Origin: Chitinophaga pinensis
GTDB lineage: Bacteria > Bacteroidota > Bacteroidia > Flavobacteriales > Flavobacteriaceae
Length of the DNA stretch: 37,009 nt
Reading direction: 5' to 3'
Assembly: GCA_945873505.1 (NCBI GenBank)
Contig: CAMCDQ010000019.1
Span: 1-37,009, forward strand
Numbering within the stretch: the first letter of the stretch is position 1; each line of letters opens with the position of its first letter. Below, piece after piece: positions 9,374 to 16,867 of this stretch. The notes beneath the pieces are model-generated. The model had not been told where the DNA came from and did not search any database. It saw nothing but the letters and a program-made list of their open reading frames with translations. The position numbers and the translations under genes were made by a program.

Positions 9374-9916
9374 TTATTTCTGAGCAAATTGATTGTTGGA
9401 CACTTTTAATTCAATACTGTGTTGGTTACTATCGTTCAATAAAAAAATTTGTTTTTTAGATCCTTTCTTTAAAACCATCAAAGTATTTTGATTATTATAC
9501 ACGTCTTTAAAACTAGAATTAGTAAACTGAACTTTTGTTGCTTTTTTTGGAATTCCAACGACCTCAAAAACTGCGGAAGTTTCATGGCCTAATTTCACAT
9601 AGCCATTTTTGAAACTCACAGTATTCTTGCTATTGAATGTAATAGAAAGATTTTTTAATACATGCTGTATGACCAAAGCATTAAACTCTTCTGGTGTTGT
9701 ATAAGAATCTTTGCCATAATTGGTGTGTACTTCATGTTCAAAAGCAGTCAAGGCAGAATGAATCTGTAAAACCCACGAGCCGTCTTCTTGCTCAATCAAA
9801 ATAGTAGTAGAATATAAAGGATCATGGTCTATTTTGTTAAAAGAAAAAAATAGCATTGATAACATTATGATTACAAACACATGCGTTGTGAAAGTTTTTT
9901 TGTTCATTATTTTCAA
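9374..9916 (-). CDS. Secreted protein resembling DUF6702
   Basis: A 180-residue protein with an N-terminal hydrophobic segment (VFVIIMLSMLFFSF) that looks like a signal peptide. The ATG at codon 4 (MNKKTF) is an equally good start. The mature part is beta-rich: HDPLYSTTILIEQ, then FEHEVHTNYG, and a C-terminal block with FTNSSFKDVYNNQNTLMVLKKGSKKQIFLL. This order recalls DUF6702 proteins of Bacteroidota (H.FYVS.T.IE..., then NQQNIV..K...K...L), but the identity is low and made from memory. Function is unknown. It begins 45 bp after the YHYH gene ends, on the same strand, so the two are probably cotranscribed and may act together in the envelope. Confidence 0.6.
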   Translation of the reverse strand: MKIMNKKTFTTHVFVIIMLSMLFFSFNKIDHDPLYSTTILIEQEDGSWVLQIHSALTAFEHEVHTNYGKDSYTTPEEFNALVIQHVLKNLSITFNSKNTVSFKNGYVKLGHETSAVFEVVGIPKKATKVQFTNSSFKDVYNNQNTLMVLKKGSKKQIFLLNDSNQHSIELKVSNNQFAQK

Positions 9917-9961
9917 GTTATAATGATTATATTTTTACAAGTAATTGATACTTAAAAATTG

Positions 9962-11302
9962 TTATTCTTTGATCATTTTAGTATTTGTAATTCCTTTTTC
10001 TGTATAAATTTTCAATATGTAATTTCCAGATTTTAAATCACTTACATTAATTGTATTTTCTGGCGCTGTTTTTAAATTAATTAATCTTCCAGCCATATCA
10101 TAGATTTCAACTTTTTGGATAGGAAATACCGAATTCAAATTCAAAACACCATTCATAGGGTTTGGATAGAGACTTACTATTTTTACTAACTCATTCTCAG
10201 TAGTAGAAAGTGAGGTACAAAATATACCATCGCAATTTTCATCAATGGCATTACCATTTATTTCGACCGCATTGGGATTTACAGCTGCATTATTGTCATT
10301 ACAATCATTCAACAAAGAAAATCCATCACCATCAGCATCAATGTTTGTAGCACTTCCACTAGCAGTTACATAGGCACCATATATACAATTAATAAAATTG
10401 TTATTACCTGCCTTGTCAACATGGTAATGGTAACCTCTTGTTCCATCGTAATGTCCAAAGCAAGCATCTAGATCTGTTGGTTCACTACCATTTTCATTTG
10501 CATGTGCATATAAGCCGTGACCGTCTAAAGCATAACCTATCATTGGTGCATGGCCATCACATTGATTAATATTTGTAGTTAGTCCAGTAGCAGCATGGTA
10601 GTGGTATCCTGCCGCTAGGTTAATATGTCCACCTGCATCATCAAAAGGAGCTAAGGTATAAGCATTTAATATAGCATTTACTGGTGCGGGAGCATCAAAA
10701 CGAACACCATTGAAAGCAACGCCCCGAGCCGATAGACCAGTTGCTCCAGGACCCATAACAAATGGGGTTGAGGCAGTAAGTTTTACTGGGGTTACAGGAA
10801 AAACATATGTTTGTGTGAGTCCAGTAACATAAGATGGCAAACATTCTACACAATAATTTCGATATGCCACTCCTACATTTGGATTTGCTGCAGCGGCGCA
10901 GTCGGCTTGGGTTAATGTTCTAGTAATAGCGCCTGTAGTTGTATTATACATTTGCCAAGTACTATTATTATAAAATGTAGCAAGATTTTGAATAAATGCC
11001 CCATCTACATTATATACGTTTCCGCTTTGCAACCAAATACCGCCTTGAGTTGCGTTATCGGAAATATTTGTTGGACACCAGGGTCCCATTGTATGATCTG
11101 ATGGTGTACTGGTTGAAACAACTTTATAACAAGTGGTACTAGCCCCATTGGATAAAGTACAACCTATTGTAGAGACTGTAACACTTGGTCCATTTAAAAA
11201 AAGCAATGGATTGACTTTTTGAACAGTAGTTTGGGCTGACAAATTTAAGCATTGTAAAATGGCACAAATTAGTACTGCGAATAATAAATTTTTAGTTTTC
11301 AT
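9962..11302 (-). CDS. Secreted YHYH-domain protein with MopE-like metal motif and T9SS sorting domain
   Basis: A 446-residue multidomain protein. Residues 1-24 are a signal peptide ending LNLSAQ. A large central domain has two GYHYH motifs (about 233 and 291) with nearby His/Asp (CDGHAPMIGYALDGHGLY, CFGHYDG), the YHYH-protein pattern. Next comes DADGDGF, then DCNDNNAAVNPNAVEING and DENCDG, a putative metal-binding MopE-type segment rich in Asp. The last ~80 residues (SLYPNPMNGVLNL, then IYDMAGRLI, then SGNYILKIYTEKGI) form a type IX secretion C-terminal sorting domain. The protein should reach the cell surface or medium. The His- and Asp-rich motifs suggest metal (possibly copper or calcium) binding. 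Codon use appears ordinary for the window. Confidence 0.85.
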   Translation of the reverse strand: MKTKNLLFAVLICAILQCLNLSAQTTVQKVNPLLFLNGPSVTVSTIGCTLSNGASTTCYKVVSTSTPSDHTMGPWCPTNISDNATQGGIWLQSGNVYNVDGAFIQNLATFYNNSTWQMYNTTTGAITRTLTQADCAAAANPNVGVAYRNYCVECLPSYVTGLTQTYVFPVTPVKLTASTPFVMGPGATGLSARGVAFNGVRFDAPAPVNAILNAYTLAPFDDAGGHINLAAGYHYHAATGLTTNINQCDGHAPMIGYALDGHGLYAHANENGSEPTDLDACFGHYDGTRGYHYHVDKAGNNNFINCIYGAYVTASGSATNIDADGDGFSLLNDCNDNNAAVNPNAVEINGNAIDENCDGIFCTSLSTTENELVKIVSLYPNPMNGVLNLNSVFPIQKVEIYDMAGRLINLKTAPENTINVSDLKSGNYILKIYTEKGITNTKMIKE

Positions 11303-11398
11303 AATTATTTGTTTTAAGTTATCAATTATTAGACTATATTTTTTATATTTTCTTGCGGTCGGTATAGATTTTCACTTATTTTCAATAAAATATCTTCT

Positions 11399-11529
11399 AA
11401 CGTTTCGCAGCTTCATCAAGTGGCGGATTAAGGTTACCTAAACTTTCGGTTACACTGACTTTGCAAGAGCAAAACAAACTTTAAATTAAGCCTAAAACCT
11501 GTCATTTTTGCAAACCGATGTTACCAGTA
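11399..11529 (+). repeat. 130-bp imperfect palindromic repeat, copy C
   Basis: The element runs from AACGTTTCGC to GTTACCAGTA and has the same length as copy A. It shares the internal words TTTCGG-TTA-CAC and ATTAAGCCTAA (11485-11495) in matching positions. The terminal arms are weaker than in copy A. It ends four bases before the parE stop codon, so it lies at the 3' side of the toxin-antitoxin pair. Confidence 0.65.
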
Positions 11530-11533
11530 GTTT

Positions 11534-11833
11534 TTATTCTTGAATTCTATTTTTCAAATCCATTCTTGAGTGCAAAATTCTAATAATTTCTATTTTAGTT
11601 GAATTCTGTATTCTATAAAAAATAAGATGTTGACCAGACTTAAACCCAAAAATATTTTTTTCTATTTCAATGTAATTTTTGCCTAAAGATTGATTTTCAG
11701 ACAATTCTTGACAATCAACTAATAACTCAAAATAGTATTTGTCAGCTTGATTTTCAGACCAAACTTCATATGTATAATCCCAAATCTTTGACAAGTCTTC
11801 AATAGCTTTGTTGGTAAGAATGTATTTAGCCAT
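11534..11833 (-). CDS. parE: Type II toxin, ParE/RelE superfamily
   Basis: A 99-residue ParE-like toxin. Typical features are LTNKAIEDLSKIWDYT at the N-terminus, WSENQADKYYFELL around 27-40, and a C-terminal beta half with FGFKSGQHLIFYRI and IEIIRILHSRMDL. ParE toxins poison DNA gyrase; the RelE-fold relatives cleave mRNA. The WxYTxxxWSxxQAD layout favours ParE. It overlaps the antitoxin gene by 8 bp, the usual coupled arrangement with the antitoxin first. The frame is intact. The neighbouring 10-bp inverted repeats and repeat copy C indicate that the pair travels as a module. Confidence 0.9.
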   Translation of the reverse strand: MAKYILTNKAIEDLSKIWDYTYEVWSENQADKYYFELLVDCQELSENQSLGKNYIEIEKNIFGFKSGQHLIFYRIQNSTKIEIIRILHSRMDLKNRIQE

Positions 11834-12074
11834 TTCGTTTTTTGGCTTTTAGTAATTCAAGATGTTCTTTAGGATTAAAATATTCAACAAATCCACTTTC
11901 AATACCTTCATTAATTGCTTTCTTAAGAGCAACTATTTTGTTTTCTTCTTCTTCCAATAATCTTAAACCTGCTCGAATAACTTCGCTTGCATTCTTAAAT
12001 CTGCCTTCAGCGATAGTATTATCAACAAAACTTTCAAAATAGTTTCCTAAAGAAACCGATGTGTTACGTCCCAT
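11826..12074 (-). CDS. parD: ParD-family antitoxin
   Basis: An 82-residue antitoxin. The N-terminal ribbon-helix-helix part (NTSVSLGNYFESFVDNTIAEGRFKNASEVIRAGLRLLEEEE) would dimerise and bind the operator. The acidic and basic C-terminal tail (from about residue 48, ALKKAINEGIESGFVEYFN) is the toxin-wrapping segment of ParD. It is translated first and overlaps parE. The upstream palindromes TTACCAA/TTGGTAA between the putative -33 and -7 elements fit autorepression by the ParD-ParE complex. Confidence 0.92.
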   Translation of the reverse strand: MGRNTSVSLGNYFESFVDNTIAEGRFKNASEVIRAGLRLLEEEENKIVALKKAINEGIESGFVEYFNPKEHLELLKAKKRNG

Positions 12075-12090
12075 ATTTTTTTATTTTTAG

Positions 12091-12120
12091 TAAAGTTACC
12101 AAAAATTGGTAATCTACCAA
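12091..12120 (-). promoter_or_regulatory. parDE promoter with overlapping operator palindromes
   Basis: On the minus strand TTG (12120-12118) is followed after 19 bp by TAACTTTA (12098-12091), one mismatch from TAnnTTTG. Between and overlapping them lie three alternating half-sites, read on the plus strand as TTACCAA-aaa-TTGGTAA (12096-12112), then TACCAA (12115-12120). Perfect dyads centred on the promoter are what a ribbon-helix-helix autorepressor needs. ParD as the binder is inference. Confidence 0.65.
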
Positions 12121-12153
12121 GAAAAAGGTTGTTTTTTTTCGTGTTCGAAAAAT

Positions 12154-12201
12154 TACTGGTAACGTTCTCGCTTCTAACAATTGGCGAACTTCGTAACCGT
12201 T
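12154..12201 (+). repeat. Partial 130-bp-family repeat (copy D left end)
   Basis: TACTGGTAACGTTCTCGC, followed by TTGGCGAACTTCG, resembles the left 35-40 bp of copies A and C (AACGTTtYGC...GGCGA). The remainder is not recognisable, so the copy looks truncated. TACTGGTAAC (12154-12163) is the exact reverse complement of GTTACCAGTA at 11520-11529. Confidence 0.5.
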
Positions 12202-12297
12202 AATTTGGTTAATCGTTAATCAAATCTGAGGAAATCTGTTTAATCCGTTAAATCAGTGGCAAAGCAATTTAATCTTGTTTTTCCTGTTGCTATCAAT

Positions 12298-12337
12298 AGA
12301 TTGCCTCGCTTCATTGCGTTACGCTCGTAATGACCAA
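12298..12337 (-). repeat. TTG(G)TCATTACGAG-type intergenic repeat
   Basis: Read on the minus strand the element begins TTGGTCATTACGAGCG, carries CGTAACGCAATGAAGCGAGGC, and ends AATCT. The CATTACG/CGCAATG arms form a small hairpin. The TTG-TCAT start and ATCT end match the X/Y hairpins at 18.5 kb. It is a single half-element without an inverted partner. Confidence 0.55.
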
Positions 12338-12357
12338 AACGAGGGGCGCGCCAAAAT

Positions 12358-12390
12358 AAAAAAAGTGCCTCCATTTCTGAAAGCACTTTT
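12358..12390 (-). terminator. Terminator of the type II-like glutamine synthetase gene
   Basis: Read on the minus strand, stem AAAAGTGC (12390-12383) pairs with GCACTTTT (12368-12361) around a 14-nt loop, and a T7 run follows (12364-12358). It lies 28 bp past the glutamine synthetase stop. Confidence 0.75.
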
Positions 12391-12418
12391 GATTGTTGTA
12401 ATTGTGTAGTAGTGTATA

Positions 12419-13432
12419 TTATAGAACTGATTTTACAGTTTTTACAATTCGTGCAGCAATTTTGTAAGGATCGCCATTTGATGCAGGTCGTCTGTCTTCT
12501 AACCAACCTTTCCAGCCTTTTTGAACGGTCATTAACGGAATACGAATGGAACATCCTCTGTCTGAAACTCCGTAAGAGAAATCGTGAATCGATGCTGTTT
12601 CGTGTTTTCCTGTTAAACGTAAATCGTTATAAGCTCCGTAAACTGCGATGTGTTCTGCAGTTACAGGTCGGAATGCTTCACATATTTTTTCATAAGTTGC
12701 TTGATCTCCACACGTTCTTAAAACTTCGTTCGAGAAATTAGCGTGCATTCCTGAACCATTCCAATCGGTATCTCCCAATGGTTTTGGGTGGTATTCTATA
12801 TAGTAACCGTACTTTTCGGTTAATCGATCTAGTAAATAACGGGCAACCCAAATTTCGTCACCTGCTTTTTTAGCTCCTTGCGCAAACAATTGGAATTCCC
12901 ATTGTCCGCAAGCTACTTCTTGATTAATTCCTTCAAAGTTGATTCCAGCTTCGATACATAAATCTGCATGTTCTTCAACTAAAGCTCTTCCGTGAGTGTT
13001 TTTTCCTCCTACTGAACAGTAGTACATTCCTTGTGGAGCTGGGTAACCGCCAATTGGGAATCCTAATGGTAATAAAGTTTTGGTATCCATAATGAAATAT
13101 TCTTGCTCAAATCCGAACCAGAAATCTCCGTCGTCGTCAATAGTTGCTCTTCCGTTTGAAGCGTGCGGCGTACCATCGGCATTCATAACTTCGGTCATTA
13201 CTAAATAGCCGTTAATGCGAGTTGGGTCTGGGTAGATTGCTACAGGAACTAACAAACAGTCTGAAGATCCACCTTCGGCTTGTTTTGTTGAGGAACCGTC
13301 AAACGACCAATTTCCGATTTCAGCTAAAGTTCCTTGAAAATTTGCATGTTCTTCAACTTTAGTTTTGCTTCTTAAATTTTGGGTTGGGTCGTATCCGTCC
13401 AACCAAATGTACTCTAACTTTATTTTTGCCAT
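12419..13432 (-). CDS. Glutamine synthetase, type II-like (beta-grasp domain)
   Basis: A 337-residue glutamine synthetase of the short eukaryote-like type; it makes glutamine from glutamate, ammonia and ATP. Visible motifs are the N-terminal beta-grasp WLDGYDPTQNLRSKTK, WSFDGSSTKQAEGGSSD, metal ligands in GFEQEYFIMD, ACGQWEFQLF, and DTDWNGSGMHANFSNE, and RGCSIRIPL near the C-terminus. The open frame extends to 13588, but ATG 13432 begins the conserved MAKIKLEYIWLDGYD and lies just downstream of a good promoter, so the extension is rejected. The gene is divergent from a type III enzyme, an arrangement suggesting shared nitrogen control. No adenylylation-loop Tyr is expected in this type. Confidence 0.93.
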   Translation of the reverse strand: MAKIKLEYIWLDGYDPTQNLRSKTKVEEHANFQGTLAEIGNWSFDGSSTKQAEGGSSDCLLVPVAIYPDPTRINGYLVMTEVMNADGTPHASNGRATIDDDGDFWFGFEQEYFIMDTKTLLPLGFPIGGYPAPQGMYYCSVGGKNTHGRALVEEHADLCIEAGINFEGINQEVACGQWEFQLFAQGAKKAGDEIWVARYLLDRLTEKYGYYIEYHPKPLGDTDWNGSGMHANFSNEVLRTCGDQATYEKICEAFRPVTAEHIAVYGAYNDLRLTGKHETASIHDFSYGVSDRGCSIRIPLMTVQKGWKGWLEDRRPASNGDPYKIAARIVKTVKSVL

Positions 13433-13463
13433 GGTAAAAGGAATTAAATTTTCAATTAAAATA

Positions 13464-13494
13464 CAAAAATAAATTAAAAATTGTAAGCACCCAA
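13464..13494 (-). promoter_or_regulatory. Promoter of the type II-like glutamine synthetase gene
   Basis: On the minus strand TTG (13494-13492), 20 bp, then TATTTTTG (13471-13464), an exact TAnnTTTG. The leader to the ATG at 13432 would be about 28 nt. Confidence 0.6.
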
Positions 13495-13496
13495 AA

Positions 13497-13558
13497 TTAG
13501 GGGGTATAATTTTAATAAAGATATTATTTTTAGTAAAATTATATTTTTTAGGGGGGTA
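13497..13558. promoter_or_regulatory. Two TTAGGGGG(G)TA direct repeats between the glutamine synthetase genes
   Basis: TTAGGGGGTA (13497-13506) and TTAGGGGGGTA (13548-13558) are 51 bp apart, close to five helical turns, in otherwise very AT-rich DNA. The first abuts the -33 element of the type II-like gene. They are candidate operator sites; no known regulator motif is recognised. Confidence 0.35.
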
Positions 13559-13636
13559 AAGTTCCAAAAAGTTATTTTTTAACGTCATAAATGACTAATT
13601 TGACAATATATTAAAGTTAATGATTAGACATTTTTA

Positions 13637-13644
13637 TATATTTG
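13637..13644 (+). promoter_or_regulatory. Candidate promoter of glnN (-7 box)
   Basis: TATATTTG is an exact TAnnTTTG, giving a leader of about 40 nt to ATG 13686. No TTG lies at the expected spacing. Its presence inside the open frame from 13620 argues for the downstream start. Confidence 0.45.
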
Positions 13645-13685
13645 CATTCAAAAGCAATGATTTAATCAATTTAATATCAATTTTT

Positions 13686-15875
13686 ATGGCAAATTTACGT
13701 TTTCAAGCATTATTTGAAGCTTCTAATAGAAGTCTAATCAAATTTGAAGAGACCGATAGAAAATCGACTATTTTCGGTTCTAATGTTTTCAACGACAAAG
13801 CAATGAAGCAGTTTTTGACTTCAGATGCGCACAAAGCCGTTAAAGATGCGGTTCAATTTGGTACAAAAATCGATAGAAAATTAGCCGATTATATTGCTAT
13901 GGGAATGAAAGAATGGGCGTTGTCAAAAGGCGTAACGCATTATACACATTGGTTTCAACCACTTACCGGAACTACAGCCGAGAAACACGATGCTTTTTTT
14001 GAAACCTCCTATGATGGAAGTGACCCAGTTGAAAAATTTGGTGGTGCACAATTGGTGCAACAAGAACCTGATGCTTCAAGTTTTCCAAATGGAGGAATCA
14101 GAAATACGTTCGAAGCTCGTGGATATACTGCTTGGGATCCAACTTCACCTGCATTTATATATGGTACGACTTTGTGTATTCCCACCGTTTTCATATCCTA
14201 CACAGGCGAAGCTTTAGACAATAAAATTCCCTTGTTGCGTGCTTTGTCTGCAATGGACGATGCGGCAACAGATGTTTGTAAATATTTTGATAAAAATGTA
14301 AAGAAAGTAACCGCCACTTTGGGTTGGGAACAAGAATATTTTTTGATTGACAAATCATTGGCAAATTCTCGTCCCGATTTAATGATGACAGGACGAACAT
14401 TAATAGGACACACTTCTGCCAAAGGACAACAATTGGACGATCATTATTTTGGGTCTATTCCAACACGGGCTTTGACTTTCATGAGAGATTTAGAGCAGGA
14501 ATGCATGTTGCTTGGAATCCCCGTAAAAACACGTCACAACGAAGTGGCACCCAATCAATTTGAGTTGGCACCCATTTTTGAAGAAACAAATTTGGCTGTA
14601 GATCACAACTGTTTGTTGATGGATGTCATGCACAAAGTGGGCGAGCGTCATGATTTGAAAGTATTGTTACATGAAAAACCATTTAAGGGTGTAAACGGTT
14701 CTGGAAAACACAACAACTGGTCATTAGCAACGGATACAGGTGTAAATTTATTGAGTCCAAGTAAAACGCCAATGAGTAATTTGCAGTTTTTGACTTTCTT
14801 TATTAATACTATAAAAGCGGTAAATGATTATGAAGCATTATTGCGTGGAGCGATTGCAACCGCCAGTAACGACCACAGATTAGGGGCTAATGAAGCGCCG
14901 CCAGCAATTATTTCTGTTTTTATTGGAGAACAATTAACGAAAGTTTTAGCAGAATTAGAAGGGGTAACTTCGGGTAAATTATCGCCTGAAGAGAAAACAG
15001 ATTTAAAATTGAATGTAGTGGGTAAAATTCCAGATGTACTTTTGGATAATACCGATAGAAATAGAACCTCACCATTTGCCTTTACAGGAAATAAATTTGA
15101 GTTTAGAGCCGTTGGTTCTTCTGCAAATTGTTCCAATGCAATGACCACTTTGAATACGATTGTTGCCAAACAATTGAAAGATTTCAAAATTGAAGTTGAT
15201 GGTTTGATCGAATCAAAAGGAATGAAGAAAGACGATGCCATTTTCAATATTTTGAGAGAATACATCAAAGTATCAAAGAAAATCCTCTTTGAAGGTGATG
15301 GTTATAGCGAAGCTTGGGAAATTGAAGCAGCAAAAAGAGGATTGAGTAATTCTAAAACTACTCCTGAAGCATTGAAAGCCAGAGCATCAAAGCAAGCATT
15401 GGATTTATTTTCAGAAATGGGAATTATGAATCACGTGGAAGTGGAAGCGCGTTACGAAATTGAATTAGAAGAATACACTAAGAAAATCCAAATTGAAGGA
15501 CGGGTTTTGGGAGATATTTCTCAAAATCACGTAATTCCAACTGCTATTCGGTATCAAAATACCTTGATAGAAAATGTAAAAGGTTTGAAAGAAATTTTCG
15601 GTTCCGATTTCGAGAAAATTGCCAAAGAACAAATCCGTTTAATCAAAGAAATTTCTATACATATCGAAGGTATAAACTCTAAAGTTGAGGAAATGACCGA
15701 TGCACGAAGAAAGGCAAATGTACTTACCGACGCACTAGAAATGGCAGAAACCTATTGTAATAAAGTAAAACCTTATTTTGAAATTATCAGAGACCACTGC
15801 GATAAATTAGAACTTTTGGTTGACGATGAAATTTGGACATTGACAAAGTACAGAGAATTATTGTTTACGAAATAG
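13686..15875 (+). CDS. glnN: Glutamine synthetase type III
   Basis: A 729-residue GSIII, the long dodecameric form typical of Bacteroidota and cyanobacteria. Motifs: GWEQEYFLID (metal ligands), KTRHNEVAPNQFELAP, and FEETNLAVDHNCLLMDVMHK, then HEKPFKGVNGSGKHNNW (ATP/ammonium region) and NRTSPFAFTGNKFEFRAVGSS. A helical C-terminal part contains ARRKAN and the ending LTKYRELLF. ATG 13686 (MANLRFQALFEASNRS) is the family start; the frame is open from 13620 but contains the promoter. It is divergent from the type II-like enzyme. Having both forms side by side suggests that one serves nitrogen-limited growth, an inference only. Confidence 0.96.
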   Translation: MANLRFQALFEASNRSLIKFEETDRKSTIFGSNVFNDKAMKQFLTSDAHKAVKDAVQFGTKIDRKLADYIAMGMKEWALSKGVTHYTHWFQPLTGTTAEKHDAFFETSYDGSDPVEKFGGAQLVQQEPDASSFPNGGIRNTFEARGYTAWDPTSPAFIYGTTLCIPTVFISYTGEALDNKIPLLRALSAMDDAATDVCKYFDKNVKKVTATLGWEQEYFLIDKSLANSRPDLMMTGRTLIGHTSAKGQQLDDHYFGSIPTRALTFMRDLEQECMLLGIPVKTRHNEVAPNQFELAPIFEETNLAVDHNCLLMDVMHKVGERHDLKVLLHEKPFKGVNGSGKHNNWSLATDTGVNLLSPSKTPMSNLQFLTFFINTIKAVNDYEALLRGAIATASNDHRLGANEAPPAIISVFIGEQLTKVLAELEGVTSGKLSPEEKTDLKLNVVGKIPDVLLDNTDRNRTSPFAFTGNKFEFRAVGSSANCSNAMTTLNTIVAKQLKDFKIEVDGLIESKGMKKDDAIFNILREYIKVSKKILFEGDGYSEAWEIEAAKRGLSNSKTTPEALKARASKQALDLFSEMGIMNHVEVEARYEIELEEYTKKIQIEGRVLGDISQNHVIPTAIRYQNTLIENVKGLKEIFGSDFEKIAKEQIRLIKEISIHIEGINSKVEEMTDARRKANVLTDALEMAETYCNKVKPYFEIIRDHCDKLELLVDDEIWTLTKYRELLFTK

Positions 15876-15950
15876 TAGGCGAGAAGTATAAAAATATAAA
15901 CCCGTTTCACCTCAAAATGAATCTCGTTTTTTTATATTCTAAAAATGTCT

Positions 15951-15958
15951 TAACTTTG
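15951..15958 (+). promoter_or_regulatory. Candidate promoter (-7 box) of the OmpA-like gene
   Basis: TAACTTTG exactly matches TAnnTTTG and lies 31 bp before the ATG at 15990. No clear -33 TTG is seen. Confidence 0.45.
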
Positions 15959-15989
15959 ATTAAGACTTACATTTTAATGTCGAAATAAA

Positions 15990-16787
15990 ATGATGAAATC
16001 GAAACTGTTATTGGCATTGCTTCTTATTAACATTGGAACTTTAAAAGCACAAGAGAAGTTGGTAGTTTTTTTTGATTTTGATAAATACGAAATCAATATG
16101 GGTGCGAATCAAAAATTAGTTGATTGGGTTGCTACATCAAAAAACATTGAGGTTCAGAAAGTTTATGGTTTTTGCGATTGGGAAGGTTCCAATACTTATA
16201 ATGATACTTTGTCCTGGAAGCGCGTGCAATCGGTTTATGATTTTTTAAAGGACAGAAATGTAAAAATAAAAAGTGATTACGAAAGCAAAGGCTTCGGTAA
16301 AGATTTTGAGCAGTCAAAAATTCAATCCGAAAACAGAAAAGTTACCGTAGTTTATGAAATTATCAAGGAAGCTGTTCCTAAAACAAAAGAAGCTATTTTG
16401 CTTGAAGAGTTGAATACAGCTTTGAAAACGTCTAAAGTAGGTGATATTATCAAACTCAAAAACATCTATTTTTATAACAATTCACCCAAACTATTACCAA
16501 AATCAAAACCTATTTTATATGAATTGTTGTGCGTGATGAATGACAATCCAAAGTTAAAAATAGAAATTCAAGGTCACATTTGTTGTCAAACAGTCCCCGG
16601 ACAATACGATGTTTCTTCAGCTAGAGCTAAAGCAGTTTGGGTTTTTCTTGTTCAAAATAAAATCAATAGAAAGCGAATTACTTTCAAAGGTTTCGGAACC
16701 ACAAAACCTGTTCATCCCATTCCTGAACAATCAGAGCAAGAGGAAGAAGACAACCGCCGTGTCGAAATTATGATTGTAGAAAGATAA
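15990..16787 (+). CDS. OmpA-like envelope protein with two OmpA-type domains
   Basis: A 265-residue secreted protein. The signal peptide (KLLLALLLINIGTLKAQ) is about 20 residues; codons 1 and 2 are both ATG, so either may start. Two OmpA/MotB-like peptidoglycan-binding modules follow. The first, at about 24-125, begins VVFFDFDKYEINMGANQKL and ends ENRKVTVVYEI. The second, at about 155-265, has YFYNNSPKLLPKSKPIL, IEIQGHICC, SSARAKAVWVFL, and ends DNRRVEIMIVER. The NRRV(E/T) ending is the conserved OmpA_C close. No beta-barrel domain is present, so it is a periplasmic peptidoglycan binder. The first module has weaker conservation. Its partner is unknown. Confidence 0.8.
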   Translation: MMKSKLLLALLLINIGTLKAQEKLVVFFDFDKYEINMGANQKLVDWVATSKNIEVQKVYGFCDWEGSNTYNDTLSWKRVQSVYDFLKDRNVKIKSDYESKGFGKDFEQSKIQSENRKVTVVYEIIKEAVPKTKEAILLEELNTALKTSKVGDIIKLKNIYFYNNSPKLLPKSKPILYELLCVMNDNPKLKIEIQGHICCQTVPGQYDVSSARAKAVWVFLVQNKINRKRITFKGFGTTKPVHPIPEQSEQEEEDNRRVEIMIVER

Positions 16788-16837
16788 ATATTTCTATATT
16801 TCCAACAATTGAAAATTTCACATCCGAAAATTCCGAT

Positions 16838-16845
16838 TATCTTTG
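16838..16845 (+). promoter_or_regulatory. Candidate promoter (-7 box) of the purM-like gene
   Basis: TATCTTTG exactly matches TAnnTTTG. It lies 22 bp before the ATG at 16868; a TTG lies 26 bp further upstream, longer than usual. Confidence 0.45.
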
Positions 16846-16867
16846 CAAACAACTACACAACAAAAAA

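Larger units (their letters stand above)
12075..12418. other. Intergenic stretch between parDE and glnA (type II-like)
   Basis: No gene is supported here. The stretch holds the parDE promoter/operator, repeat copy D, a TTGTCAT-type repeat (12298-12337), a GGCGCGCC palindrome (12344-12351) that is unusual in such AT-rich DNA, and the glutamine synthetase terminator. Confidence 0.6.

Noticed and set aside
12344..12351. GGCGCGCC palindrome as a cloning remnant or att site
   Set aside because: It is a single 8-mer with no duplication nearby and adjoins a natural repeat; nothing else supports either idea.
12240..12741. Open frames overlapping the 3' end of the type II-like glutamine synthetase (104 codons minus, 109 codons plus)
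   Set aside because: They are other-frame readings of the synthetase gene and of the repeat-rich spacer, with Cys/Arg-rich non-protein-like sequence.
13433..13588. A 52-residue extension of the type II-like glutamine synthetase
   Set aside because: It is hydrophobic low-complexity translation of the promoter region; the family N-terminus starts at 13432.
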